Source: CAVWDI01 sp963793095 (lineage in GTDB: Bacteria; Chloroflexota; Anaerolineae; Anaerolineales; UBA4823). Taken from it: DNA of 64,000 bases. Numbering within the stretch: position 1 is the stretch's first letter; each line of letters opens with the position of its first letter. Made by a program: the position numbers and the translations under genes. The stretch is from positions 1,240,001 through 1,304,000 of the forward strand of contig CAWBYY010000011.1 in assembly GCA_963793095.1 (NCBI GenBank), written 5' to 3'. Below, one piece after another: positions 53,097 through 61,437 of the stretch. The notes below the pieces were generated by a model. The model had not been told where the DNA came from. It did not search any database and worked only from the letters and a program-made list of their open reading frames with translations.

Positions 53097-53864
53097 CTAC
53101 TTCGATACAGGATTACTCACCCGTCCGGTGGAAGCCCATTCAGCAGCCCGCAGGATCAGCGCTTGAAATCCTGCAGTACCCAGAGCCGTTTCATCATGAC
53201 CCAGGATGGTATGAAAGATCCGGCCTTTGCCATAACCGCCAACAAAGATGGCAGGCTGGACACCTGTATCCTCTTCCGTATTTACAGCCGTACCAAGCAC
53301 CTCGAATGCTATGTTTTGCCCGGCATTGATCCAGAGTTCATCTACCATATCAAAATCAGCAAGTCCACTGGTTACGGGGTGTTCCTGGTTTTGTACAGAT
53401 ACTTTAACCCGGCTTACCGGTCCATGCCAGGTACTGTCCATTATCCAGGCTGCTGTAGAGATCTGTTTGAACTCAGGCCAGGAGTAAAAGGCTGAGGTAG
53501 AGGAATGGAAAAATACCAGTCCCCCGCCTTCCCTGACAAACCTCAATAATCCCTGTTCTGCCTCCTCCGGCCATCGCACCTCATTGTCTGGCCATGAATT
53601 CCAGTTGTTTAACAGGACATCATATTTTTTCAGATTTTCAAAATCCAGAGTGTCCGGTTCAGTAGTGACATCAACTGAGAACAACCCGCTTTCTTTCAAT
53701 GTGCTCTCCAACACAGCCGTGGTCTGCTGCCAGTTGTGGTTGTTTCTGCCGGTCAGGATCAGCATATTTAATTCCCCTGATGTGTCTCCCGGTCTCTGGC
53801 AACCGGTAATACAGAGAAAAAGTGCCATTACAGCCGTAAATCCAGAGATCTCAAAATTTTTCAT
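53097..53864 (-). CDS. ThuA-like lipoprotein
   Basis: A 255-residue lipoprotein (lipobox ITGC) with a ThuA domain, a glutamine-amidotransferase-like fold. Conserved parts are LILTGRNNHNW, a GGGLVFFHSSTSAF turn, HPVTSGL and GRIFHTILGHDE. The usual catalytic Cys of amidotransferases is absent, as in other ThuA proteins. The family is linked to trehalose and other disaccharide metabolism, with unclear reaction. It is coupled to the GH27 gene by a 4-base overlap, so it probably acts on the same glycoside or its keto-derivative. Confidence 0.85.
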   Translation of the reverse strand: MKNFEISGFTAVMALFLCITGCQRPGDTSGELNMLILTGRNNHNWQQTTAVLESTLKESGLFSVDVTTEPDTLDFENLKKYDVLLNNWNSWPDNEVRWPEEAEQGLLRFVREGGGLVFFHSSTSAFYSWPEFKQISTAAWIMDSTWHGPVSRVKVSVQNQEHPVTSGLADFDMVDELWINAGQNIAFEVLGTAVNTEEDTGVQPAIFVGGYGKGRIFHTILGHDETALGTAGFQALILRAAEWASTGRVSNPVSK

Positions 53865-55471
53865 TTCAGTTGAGTTAATTTAATGATGGCACATCCCATC
53901 GGACCGACTTTGACCGTCATTTCATCAGAAAAAACACCCATATCCTTTTGCCTCCAAAGGTCCCTTGCCATTTGACCGCAGCACATCTCCATCTCCCTCC
54001 AGAATACACTGATCTCCGCATCTCTATCTTCCTGGAGATTAAAGAAACCAGCTATGACGGAACCATCTGACATGGTTTTCTTCAATATCCAGGTATCCGG
54101 TGTCATCCTTACAGGTTCTGCACATTTACCCATGGGGTCCTGATTCACAGCGATCAATTCAATATTGCAAAGGATGTTTCGGGTAAATTCATCCACTGCC
54201 CCCATATCACCGGAGAAGAAAAGTGGACAGGCCATCATGCACCAGAGTGCGAAATAGCTGTATTGTTCATCAGGCGTAAGTTCAACCGGGTGAAGGGGTG
54301 ATGCCTTTTCAAACGGGGAGCGCCACATACCGAGGATCAGGTAATCAGGGTCGTTCCAGCTAGCTGGACCGTTATGTTCCCTCAGCCCAATATTTTTTTC
54401 AGCGATTTTATACACACCGCCCTCAGTAAGTGTATGGCCCAGGTCTCCCCCTACCCTCCAGGAATGTCCGCCGGCTTCCCTTCCCCATTCCCAAACCTGG
54501 TAGCCATATTCACAGATATTCAGGACAATGTCCCTGTCCTGGGCTTCCAGCGCCCCTGACATAAGTTTATAGGGTATGGAACGGTTTTCCAGCTTGTCGC
54601 CCTTCATCAGGTTCCAAACCTGTCCGTAGCTGCACCAGTCATACTTGAGCAGGTCGAATCCCCATTCGGCATAGGTCCGGGCATCTCTGATCTCATGGCC
54701 GTAGGAACCCTCAAATCTCTGGCAGGTGGTTTCTCCGGGTGAAGTATAAATTCCCGCCTTCAGACCATGGGCATGGATATGATCGGTCAGGTCCTTCATA
54801 TCTGGGAAATCCCTGGCCGGCAGGACCTGATTGTTTTCATCACGGACCTTACCCACCTTCGCCTCCTGGTCGAGTCCCTCACTCCTTGTCTTACGGTTCG
54901 GATCCAGGGTACCTTCCACATTCTCGGGTGATATCCTCATCCAGCAGTCATCGATGCTGACATACTGGTAACCCACATCTGCCATGCCACTTGTCACCAT
55001 GGCATCCGCCGCAGCCATAATCCGGCCTGCGGTGACAAAATGATAATGGGTATACCAGTGGTTCCAGCCCATGGTGGGAGTCAATGCAAGAAGGTCACCC
55101 ACCACCAGGGTGAATGGTTTTTCATCCTTTCCCTTCGCGTTTTTCGCTCTTAAAGTAAATTCATAATCCCCCTTGTTTACGGGTGTACGCCCGGTGATGA
55201 TCCCCTTTTCCCTGTCCAGTTTGAGCGTTGGTGGCAGTCCCGTAGCTTCGAAATCAATTGGCCTGATCCCGGTTGTTGGGATCCGGTAAATAAAAGGTTT
55301 ATCAGGCCTTGCCCCGTATACCGCCTGGGAATTGATCTGTGGCTTCTTACCTGGTTCAGGGGTCAGTATCTCCCTCCCTTTGATCCTTGCATCATAGGTT
55401 TTTTGTCCATAAACCATTGATAGCCGGACTCCCAGGACAAGGCAATAAATAATAATCAAGGTTTTTTTCAT
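53861..55471 (-). CDS. GH27 alpha-galactosidase
   Basis: A 536-residue exported retaining alpha-galactosidase-family enzyme. The start at 55471 (MKKTLIII) gives a signal peptide. An N-terminal putative Ig domain (about residues 40-125, with GLPPTLKLDREKGIITGRTP) precedes the TIM barrel. TPTMGWNHWY, VSIDDCWM and LLKYDWCSYG (nucleophile Asp278) are GH27 signatures. The probable acid/base is Asp343 in RVGGDLGH, followed by WNDPDYLILG. A C-terminal beta-domain closes the protein. Alpha-galactosidase is most likely; alpha-N-acetylgalactosaminidase or isomalto-dextranase activities are known alternatives. It precedes ThuA, glpK and glpF in one transcript. Confidence 0.92.
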   Translation of the reverse strand: MKKTLIIIYCLVLGVRLSMVYGQKTYDARIKGREILTPEPGKKPQINSQAVYGARPDKPFIYRIPTTGIRPIDFEATGLPPTLKLDREKGIITGRTPVNKGDYEFTLRAKNAKGKDEKPFTLVVGDLLALTPTMGWNHWYTHYHFVTAGRIMAAADAMVTSGMADVGYQYVSIDDCWMRISPENVEGTLDPNRKTRSEGLDQEAKVGKVRDENNQVLPARDFPDMKDLTDHIHAHGLKAGIYTSPGETTCQRFEGSYGHEIRDARTYAEWGFDLLKYDWCSYGQVWNLMKGDKLENRSIPYKLMSGALEAQDRDIVLNICEYGYQVWEWGREAGGHSWRVGGDLGHTLTEGGVYKIAEKNIGLREHNGPASWNDPDYLILGMWRSPFEKASPLHPVELTPDEQYSYFALWCMMACPLFFSGDMGAVDEFTRNILCNIELIAVNQDPMGKCAEPVRMTPDTWILKKTMSDGSVIAGFFNLQEDRDAEISVFWREMEMCCGQMARDLWRQKDMGVFSDEMTVKVGPMGCAIIKLTQLK

Positions 55472-55588
55472 AGAAAGGTTCTTCATTGTTAGTTGCTTCT
55501 GATGATTTGCATCAGCTATGCTGGGTTTAGCGATTCTTCCAAACTTATCGTGTCCAGGCCGATCAAACGAGTCGGGGTTCAGGTTCGC

Positions 55589-57109
55589 CTATCGATAATC
55601 AGCACCGGTGAGGCTTTCAATCACCGATGTTTGCCAATCCTCCAGTTGCCGTTCCAGGTTCTTAACCACCTCCGCCCTCGATTCACTGAGATCATTCTTC
55701 TCAGCCGGATCTTTCCGGATTTCAAACAGCTCTAAAGTGGGATTTTTACCCGGCCCGACGACGAGTTTATAATGGCTATCCATGATCACCCGGGGACCCT
55801 CATAATCCTGTTCTGAAATTTCCCTGAGATGGAGGTTACGAAAGTTCCGTGTATATATCCCGTCCATTTGCTTTACCAGCGGTGTTGTTCCTTCCTGTTG
55901 ATCAACTTCAATATAAGGCTCCCGGTGTTCTCTCCCAATGATGGTGTATTGCCAGAAGCAGATAGGGCCGGGCCTTTCCGACATGCGCCCGTCGATCAGG
56001 GATTTCAGACTGATGCCGTCCAGCTGGCGATCTGGAAGAGGCTGACCGACGAGTTCACAGACAGTAGGCAGCATGTCACTGGTTACGGCGTTGACATTTG
56101 ATATGCGCGGTGAGGAGATCCCTATTGGCCATTCGATGATCCCCGGAACACGAATACCGCCTTCATACATGGTGCCCTTCTGACCACGGAAAGGTGAGGT
56201 CACAATACCGTCGCCCGGAGTTCCGTTGTCACCGCAGTACCAAAGCAGTGTATTCTGTCGCAGATCTTTTTCCTCGAGCCACTGGCGCAGCCGCCCGAGG
56301 GAGCGATCCATGGCCGTGATTTCTGCATAGCGTTCCTGCAGCACCTCGCCGAGCGGTCTTTCAACCTGCAACCCGGTCTCGTTCGATGTAAGAAGCATCA
56401 TTTGGTCATTGTACATGCCGGGAAGATCATCATACAGGGCCAGGTCTTTCTCCAGACCGCTGTATGGTTCATGGGGTGAACCAAACCAAAGGACCACAAA
56501 GAATGGCTGTCCGTCCTTCCTTGCCCTGGATATGAATCGGATCGTCTCCTCAACTAGGATTTCTGAACTTTCCCCGTTGAATTGTCTGGGGGGTCCCCCG
56601 TTACGGGAGAACTGAGGGTCAATTTCAAAGAAATTATCATGGGACAGCCATTCATCGAATCCCATTGCCCCAGGATTGGTTGGTGATCCGGCTTTCACTG
56701 GTCCCAGGTGCCACTTCCCGAAATGACCACAGGCATAACCAGCTTTGCCAAGAATTTCAGCAATGCTGATCTCCTCCGGCCGGATCGACCAGTTGGGACT
56801 AAATGTCCCGTAACGATTCGGATGACGTCCGGTCATTACGCTTCCCCGCGTCGGCGAGCACGACGGATGTGCTGAGTAAAAGCGGTCCAGTCTGAGTCCG
56901 CTACTCGCCATCTCATCCAGCACGGGGGTTTGTAGATGCGGGTGCCCATTGTAACCCGTCTCATCCCAGCCATGATCATCACCCATGCACAAAATGATGT
57001 TGGGCCGCTGATCTGCATTTGCACATGACGATAAGGAAATTACTACAATGATACATGCGAGGGTGGCCGCTCCCAGGGTGAAACTCCTTTTATTCAGTGA
57101 ATAATCCAT
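55589..57109 (-). CDS. Sulfatase (arylsulfatase A-like), first gene of the long operon
   Basis: A 506-residue lipoprotein sulfatase (lipobox LSSC). NIILCMGDDHGWDETGYNGH begins the core. The formylglycine motif is CSPTR (Cys84), and GHFGKWHLGPVK, WFGSPHEPYSG, WYCGDNGTPGDG and MYEGGIRVPGIIEWP follow. The MGDDHGWDE form resembles the choline- and N-acetylgalactosamine-sulfatase-like branches, but assignment by eye is weak. It is divergent from the TIM-barrel isomerase gene at 57226. A 117-base gap, longer than the others, separates it from GH27. Confidence 0.9.
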   Translation of the reverse strand: MDYSLNKRSFTLGAATLACIIVVISLSSCANADQRPNIILCMGDDHGWDETGYNGHPHLQTPVLDEMASSGLRLDRFYSAHPSCSPTRGSVMTGRHPNRYGTFSPNWSIRPEEISIAEILGKAGYACGHFGKWHLGPVKAGSPTNPGAMGFDEWLSHDNFFEIDPQFSRNGGPPRQFNGESSEILVEETIRFISRARKDGQPFFVVLWFGSPHEPYSGLEKDLALYDDLPGMYNDQMMLLTSNETGLQVERPLGEVLQERYAEITAMDRSLGRLRQWLEEKDLRQNTLLWYCGDNGTPGDGIVTSPFRGQKGTMYEGGIRVPGIIEWPIGISSPRISNVNAVTSDMLPTVCELVGQPLPDRQLDGISLKSLIDGRMSERPGPICFWQYTIIGREHREPYIEVDQQEGTTPLVKQMDGIYTRNFRNLHLREISEQDYEGPRVIMDSHYKLVVGPGKNPTLELFEIRKDPAEKNDLSESRAEVVKNLERQLEDWQTSVIESLTGADYR

Positions 57110-57225
57110 AAGGTCCAGTCACAAGTGTGATCAAATGCCATAAAAGCTGATCAGCCATTAATTATTGACAGGACTATAAGATAAGATTTATTTGTTTAAC
57201 TTTCCGACACTAAACGATCTATCTC
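57110..57225. promoter_or_regulatory. Divergent promoter region
   Basis: The gap between divergent genes holds a 10-bp palindrome GCTGATCAGC (57146-57155) and, toward the isomerase gene, TTTATTTG (57187-57194), one mismatch from the TAnnTTTG element. Both are short and could be chance. Transcription of the long minus-strand run most probably starts here. Confidence 0.3.
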
Positions 57226-58077
57226 ATGAAATTATCAAGAAGAAAATTTTTAAAAACAAGTAGCTATTCTCTGGGCTCTGCTGCCATTTTAAGCTCACTA
57301 CCCCTAAGTATGATTGGATGTGGAACGGGTATGGCGGAATCATCTTTTGGTTTTCAGATCTGGACCATTCGTGAAGAATTAATGGCGGATTTCCCCGGAA
57401 CGCTCAAAACGATGGCGGATTTCGGTTACAGGGAAGTGGAGATGTGTTCTCCGCTCGGTTATGATTTTAAATCACTGCATAAAATCAAGGGACCGGATAT
57501 GCGGAAGATCATTGAAGCTGCGGGATTAAAATGCACCAGCTCGCATTACACCATCGGTGAATTGCGTGATCATCTTGACAACAGGATTCAATGGGCTCAT
57601 GATCTTGGGATGAAACAAATCATCCTTTCCAGTTTCTGGTTGCCCGAGGATGCCACTCTGGACGACTACAAAAAGGCGGCCGATGAATTAAACATCATTG
57701 GTGAGAAGACCAAAAAAGCCGGTATCCAGGCAGGATTCCATAACCATCACATGGAATTTGAGAAAAGGGACGGTGAGCTTATTTATGATGTTTTATTGGA
57801 CCGGCTGGATCCCGATCTGGTCAAGATGCAGTTCCAGGTAGCGGTAGTCAACATCGGTTACAAAGCAGAAGATTATTTCAATAAGTATCCGGGCAGGTTT
57901 ATCTCAGCCCACTTATCAGATTGGGTGAGTGAAGAGGAAAGTGTACCTGTAGGTAAGGGAATGGTGGACTGGCCAGCGTTCTTCAAAGCTGCCAAAACAG
58001 GCGGTGTGAAAAATTTCTATGCTGAAATCAACCCGGAATTCTTTGAAGAAAGCATAAAGTACCTGCTGAACTTATAG
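57226..58077 (+). CDS. Exported TIM-barrel sugar isomerase/epimerase-like protein
   Basis: A 283-residue AP-endonuclease-2-type TIM barrel with a twin-arginine signal (KLSRRKFLKTSS) that ends in a possible lipobox (SMIGC). Barrel strands carry the family metal pattern: a Glu in YREVEMCSPLG, HNHHMEFE in the middle, QFQVAVVNIG, SAHLSDWV and FYAEINPEFF. Exported relatives occur with Gfo/Idh/MocA and ThuA genes in glycan loci and may act on 3-keto-glycosides rather than sugar phosphates. It is monocistronic or the first gene of a short unit, read away from the sulfatase operon. Confidence 0.83.
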   Translation: MKLSRRKFLKTSSYSLGSAAILSSLPLSMIGCGTGMAESSFGFQIWTIREELMADFPGTLKTMADFGYREVEMCSPLGYDFKSLHKIKGPDMRKIIEAAGLKCTSSHYTIGELRDHLDNRIQWAHDLGMKQIILSSFWLPEDATLDDYKKAADELNIIGEKTKKAGIQAGFHNHHMEFEKRDGELIYDVLLDRLDPDLVKMQFQVAVVNIGYKAEDYFNKYPGRFISAHLSDWVSEEESVPVGKGMVDWPAFFKAAKTGGVKNFYAEINPEFFEESIKYLLNL

Positions 58078-58431
58078 AAGCAGGAATCAATCTGTAATCA
58101 AACACTGAACAGCATCTTCCTTAGTTGCTAACAAACAATGTCTTACAAAATTTTAACACGTTTTTAACATTTTAAATCGCTAATTTCCTTCCGCGAAAAT
58201 TTCATTTTTCATACAAAATGCGATAAAAAGATATTTTTGTCTTAATATTGTCCGTTTTCGTACGTATTTTCTTTCTTTAATCCCGGTTCCGGACACTCAT
58301 CCAGAAACCATTTTTCTCAGTATATTTTTGATTATTAGATACTTACATTACATGGCACGCCGATTGAATAAGCTGACTATGTAATTTGGGGTAGAATTGA
58401 TAAACAAAATGCCTTATAAAAACCACACAAT
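58078..58431 (+). promoter_or_regulatory. Long upstream region of the small secreted protein
   Basis: This 355-base AT-rich gap has no gene. Two exact TAnnTTTG elements, TATTTTTG at 58232-58239 and at 58323-58330, lie upstream of the next start, although no clear TTTG box sits 19-21 bases before either. After the second, ATTACAT (58347-58353) and ATGTAAT (58379-58385) can pair across a 25-base loop in the leader. This suggests regulated or strong expression of the following gene. Confidence 0.4.
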
Positions 58432-58432
58432 C

Positions 58433-59032
58433 ATGAGAACAATTAAAGCAGTTTTATTTACAGCAAGCATTGGGGTAAGCTCCCTGCTTACGGGAGGAAA
58501 TGTTTTTGCAACCGATGCTGTAACCGTTTCCACCAGCAATACGGAGAAGAAAATCAAGGTTCAGGTCGTTGAGCCAAGGCTACAGGATATTTCGGTCTAT
58601 GTCTCCGATGCTGAAGGAAATATTATATACCAGGAGGATATCCGCGCCAGTACAACCTATGGCAAGGTATATGATTTTTCTGATCTGCAGGATGGGGTCT
58701 ATACATTCACTTCCAATGGAGAATACATCACTACTACTAAAAGGATCATGGTAGAAGGTTCATCCGCCAGGGAAATCAGCAAAGAAGCGAGTTACAAACC
58801 TGTTATTACCCTTAAAGACAGCTACTTAAAGGTAAATTACTTCAACGAAAACCAGGAGGATATTGAATTTTCTATCGAAGGTTCAGGCTCAGGCAACATA
58901 TTTCACGAGAGTAAGGGTGGAAATGATATCGTTTACGGGAAAATGCTGGATGTCAGCAAGATGCCCGCTGGAAAATACTATGCCAGGTTGAAAGTTGGCA
59001 ATAAAGAATATTACCAATCTTTTGAGAGGTAG
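58433..59032 (+). CDS. Small secreted two-domain beta protein
   Basis: A 199-residue exported protein of unknown function. The start at 58433 (MRTIKAVLF) gives a signal ending near VFA; an in-frame start at 58397 adds a hydrophilic extension. The mature part is two similar beta-sandwich units of about 75 residues, each with a strand, a short loop and the turn pattern DFSDLQDGVYTF or DVSKMPAGKYYARL. This D-L/S-x-x-x-x-G-x-Y pattern resembles type IX secretion C-terminal sorting domains and DUF3244-like repeats. It stands alone between a long promoter region and a strong terminator, as expected for an abundant envelope protein. Confidence 0.7.
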   Translation: MRTIKAVLFTASIGVSSLLTGGNVFATDAVTVSTSNTEKKIKVQVVEPRLQDISVYVSDAEGNIIYQEDIRASTTYGKVYDFSDLQDGVYTFTSNGEYITTTKRIMVEGSSAREISKEASYKPVITLKDSYLKVNYFNENQEDIEFSIEGSGSGNIFHESKGGNDIVYGKMLDVSKMPAGKYYARLKVGNKEYYQSFER

Positions 59033-59057
59033 TCCTTCTTTTAAAAAACATGCTTTG

Positions 59058-59091
59058 TCAGGGCTGTCTCCACGATTGGAGATGGCCCTGA
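59058..59091 (+). terminator. Strong hairpin terminator
   Basis: A 14-bp stem (TCAGGGC and TCTCC paired with GGAGA and GCCCTGA, joined by two G-T wobbles) with a six-base loop lies 25 bases after the stop of the small secreted protein. The next gene converges, so it may serve both directions. Confidence 0.75.
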
Positions 59092-59117
59092 TTATTTAGG
59101 GGATTTCGGTTCATATT

Positions 59118-59942
59118 TTAACTTTTAATACCCATTAAATCCCTGGCTTCAGAGGCTGTCATGGGTTTCATGTCCATCAATTCAAGAAGCCTGATTAGTT
59201 TATCAAGGATTTCCATGTTGTTCCGTGCCAGTTTGCCTTCCCCGAAAACGAAACTGTCTTCAAACCCAAACCGGAGTGAACTGGCTCCCATACCCGCTGC
59301 AGTGGCCAAAATCGAAAGGTCGGCCATATTCTCATGGATAATTCCCCAGTGGCTTCCTCCAGGAATGGCCCTTTTGAGTGCGTTCAGGTGATCAGAATCG
59401 GCCTGGATGGCGTTTTCAAATCCCATGCAGAAATTAAAGGAAAATGGCTCCTTGGCCAAGCCCTCATGTCCGATCTTCACTACGCTGGCTATCATGCTCA
59501 GATCAAAGATCTCCATTTCCGGGACCACGCCTGCCTCCATCATTCTTTTTGCCCAGTAACGGATATCCGGCAATGTATTGATATATACACCTTCGCCGAG
59601 GTTGGCCGAGCCCATATTCAGAGAAGCTACTTCCACCCGGGGATCATTGAGAGAAACACAGCGTTCTTCAAGTGACAGATCAGCCACACCTCCGGTGGAA
59701 CCCTGGATAATGATATCGGAATCCTGCCGGATCAGGTCTATGGTCCTGGAAAAATGGCTCAGGTCAGCGGTTTGCTCACCCTTTTCATTCCGCACATGCA
59801 AATGTACCATGCCGGTCCCCATGCCGGCACATTCAATCACTTCTCTGGCTACCTCTTCGGGTGTATAGGGTACTTTTACACCTTTCGGAACCGAAACCGT
59901 TTCATGGCATACAGGAGCTACAGACAGCAATACTTTTCTCAT
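59118..59942 (-). CDS. BKACE family (DUF849) beta-keto acid cleavage enzyme
   Basis: A 274-residue zinc enzyme of the family that cleaves beta-keto acids with acetyl-CoA, first known from 3-keto-5-aminohexanoate in lysine fermentation. It shows MVHLHVRNEKGE, whose two His bind zinc, QGSTGG, a SLNMGSANLGEG strand, PEMEIFDLSM, GSHWGIIHENM, RFGFEDSF and the C-terminal ASEARDLMG. No signal peptide is present. BKACE members vary widely in substrate. It is coupled to the acid-sugar kinase gene by a 4-base overlap, so the substrate may be a keto-acid from acid-sugar breakdown. Confidence 0.88.
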   Translation of the reverse strand: MRKVLLSVAPVCHETVSVPKGVKVPYTPEEVAREVIECAGMGTGMVHLHVRNEKGEQTADLSHFSRTIDLIRQDSDIIIQGSTGGVADLSLEERCVSLNDPRVEVASLNMGSANLGEGVYINTLPDIRYWAKRMMEAGVVPEMEIFDLSMIASVVKIGHEGLAKEPFSFNFCMGFENAIQADSDHLNALKRAIPGGSHWGIIHENMADLSILATAAGMGASSLRFGFEDSFVFGEGKLARNNMEILDKLIRLLELMDMKPMTASEARDLMGIKS

Positions 59943-61327
59943 CTGGTTTTCAGTTTGTTGAATAATTGGGACAGGGCATCGTTTTCCCCCACATTGCCCG
60001 GGAAAACGACATACTTCAGATCAGGCCTGTCGTCTGGTACCAGGACCGGTACCCCGGGCAATGCGGGGCCTGCAACCGTGGCACGCTGTATACGCAATCC
60101 CTTCGAGGCAATGTCATGGGAGGTGATGCCTCCCTTGGCGACAATAAATGCCGGTGTGTTCCTGATCTCCCGGCTGATGGTCACCAATGCGTCAGAGACT
60201 GTTTTTCCGATGGCCAGGTTTTCTGCCGGGTCATCAGTGTAAACCAGTTCCCTGGATGTAAAAAGTACGATATGCCTGCCCTCGGCAAGATATTTATCTA
60301 CCAGCCTGATTTTCTCGCTTAAATACTCTCCCGTTGAATCCTGCAATAAGCGGGCTACCTCCAATTCTATGGGGCGGATACCTTCCTGTCGGATCAGGTG
60401 CTCCAGTTGCATGGTGGACCTGGGAACATAGGATCCCACGATAAACAGTCCGCCACTGGAGCTACCTGCACCCATCTCCGTTCCATCCAGTGGTTCCCTG
60501 GGCTGGATGGCACCGAAAGAATTCAGGAAAGATGCCGCCGTGCGGTATAGCAGAACGGCCCCTTTTTTCTCAGCTTCCAGCGCACCAAGTGCGAATATAT
60601 CTAGGTCGTTTTGCACTGCAGCATTTACCACCACCACTGCACCCGGATCCAATTCGTTCAACTTTTGCCCCACATAGTCAGGGCCTTTCATCCGCAGTTC
60701 TTCCAGTCCGAATGAAAAAACCAGCTCTTGGGATATCCTTCCTGAAGTCTTTTCCTCCACCCACTTTTTAAGATTGGAGTGACTGAATCCGAAAACCTTA
60801 TCCTCCGCCGAGGGTGTCCGGGCGGCAGGGACCAGTACGTCCCCGGTTTTTACATAATGCACATCCCCTATGGTGTACCTTCCCCCCTGGAAAAAGGCTG
60901 GAATGATGCAATGGACCGGTGTCCGGTCGAACAGAAATTGCAGGGCATCCGGTTCGGCGGGATAATGGCCCCTGAGCGTGGAATCACTCCTGGATATAAT
61001 GCTGAAAGCCCTGCCGGTTTTTTCCGAAGCTTCCTTGATCAACTTTCCTATTTCCCTGTACAATGCCACCGCATTATCCTCAGTCATACTTCTGGAGTTG
61101 GTCATCAGAAAGAACAGGGGGGTTCCGCTGCGCATTTCCTTTTCAAGGATATCCTGGTCCCACCGGAAAAGCACAGGTATCCCATGAAGCGTTTGGCAAC
61201 CGGTTGGATCATCATCCAGCACTATGATTGATCGGTCTGATTCCCTGATAAACCCCTCGAGCCGGGAAAATGCATCTGGGAATTGAGATTGAGGCAGCTT
61301 TTTAGTGATGTCTTCAAATGTGCTCAT
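59939..61327 (-). CDS. DUF1537 four-carbon acid-sugar kinase family protein
   Basis: A 462-residue two-domain kinase. The N-terminal substrate domain has IIVLDDDPTGCQTLHG and SRSDSTLRGHYPAE; the C-terminal nucleotide domain has FIVAKGGITSHDIASKGL and GPALPGVPVLVPDDRPDLKYVVFPGNVG. Characterised relatives phosphorylate D-threonate, D-erythronate and related four-carbon acid sugars, but other members act elsewhere. No dehydrogenase or PdxA2/aldolase partner of the classical pathway is present; the partner here is a BKACE enzyme. The start codon overlaps the end of an open fragment upstream (ATGA). Confidence 0.88.
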   Translation of the reverse strand: MSTFEDITKKLPQSQFPDAFSRLEGFIRESDRSIIVLDDDPTGCQTLHGIPVLFRWDQDILEKEMRSGTPLFFLMTNSRSMTEDNAVALYREIGKLIKEASEKTGRAFSIISRSDSTLRGHYPAEPDALQFLFDRTPVHCIIPAFFQGGRYTIGDVHYVKTGDVLVPAARTPSAEDKVFGFSHSNLKKWVEEKTSGRISQELVFSFGLEELRMKGPDYVGQKLNELDPGAVVVVNAAVQNDLDIFALGALEAEKKGAVLLYRTAASFLNSFGAIQPREPLDGTEMGAGSSSGGLFIVGSYVPRSTMQLEHLIRQEGIRPIELEVARLLQDSTGEYLSEKIRLVDKYLAEGRHIVLFTSRELVYTDDPAENLAIGKTVSDALVTISREIRNTPAFIVAKGGITSHDIASKGLRIQRATVAGPALPGVPVLVPDDRPDLKYVVFPGNVGENDALSQLFNKLKTR

Positions 61328-61437
61328 ATGATATCCATTTCAATTTTCCCGAATGGACCGAACTCCATCACCTGCCACGGCAATTCTGGCGGTCCCTGTT
61401 TCCTGTCCACAGACCCGTCGAAAATCAAGCAGATTTT
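61324..61437 (-). other. Open 3' gene-tail fragment before the kinase
   Basis: Between the lyase stop and the kinase start, one frame is open and reads LIFDGSVDRKQGPPELPW then QVMEFGPFGKIEMDII, ending in a TGA that overlaps the kinase ATG as ATGA. This is how coupled genes meet, so it may be the tail of a deleted gene. I cannot identify its family, and chance is possible for 37 codons. Confidence 0.3.
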
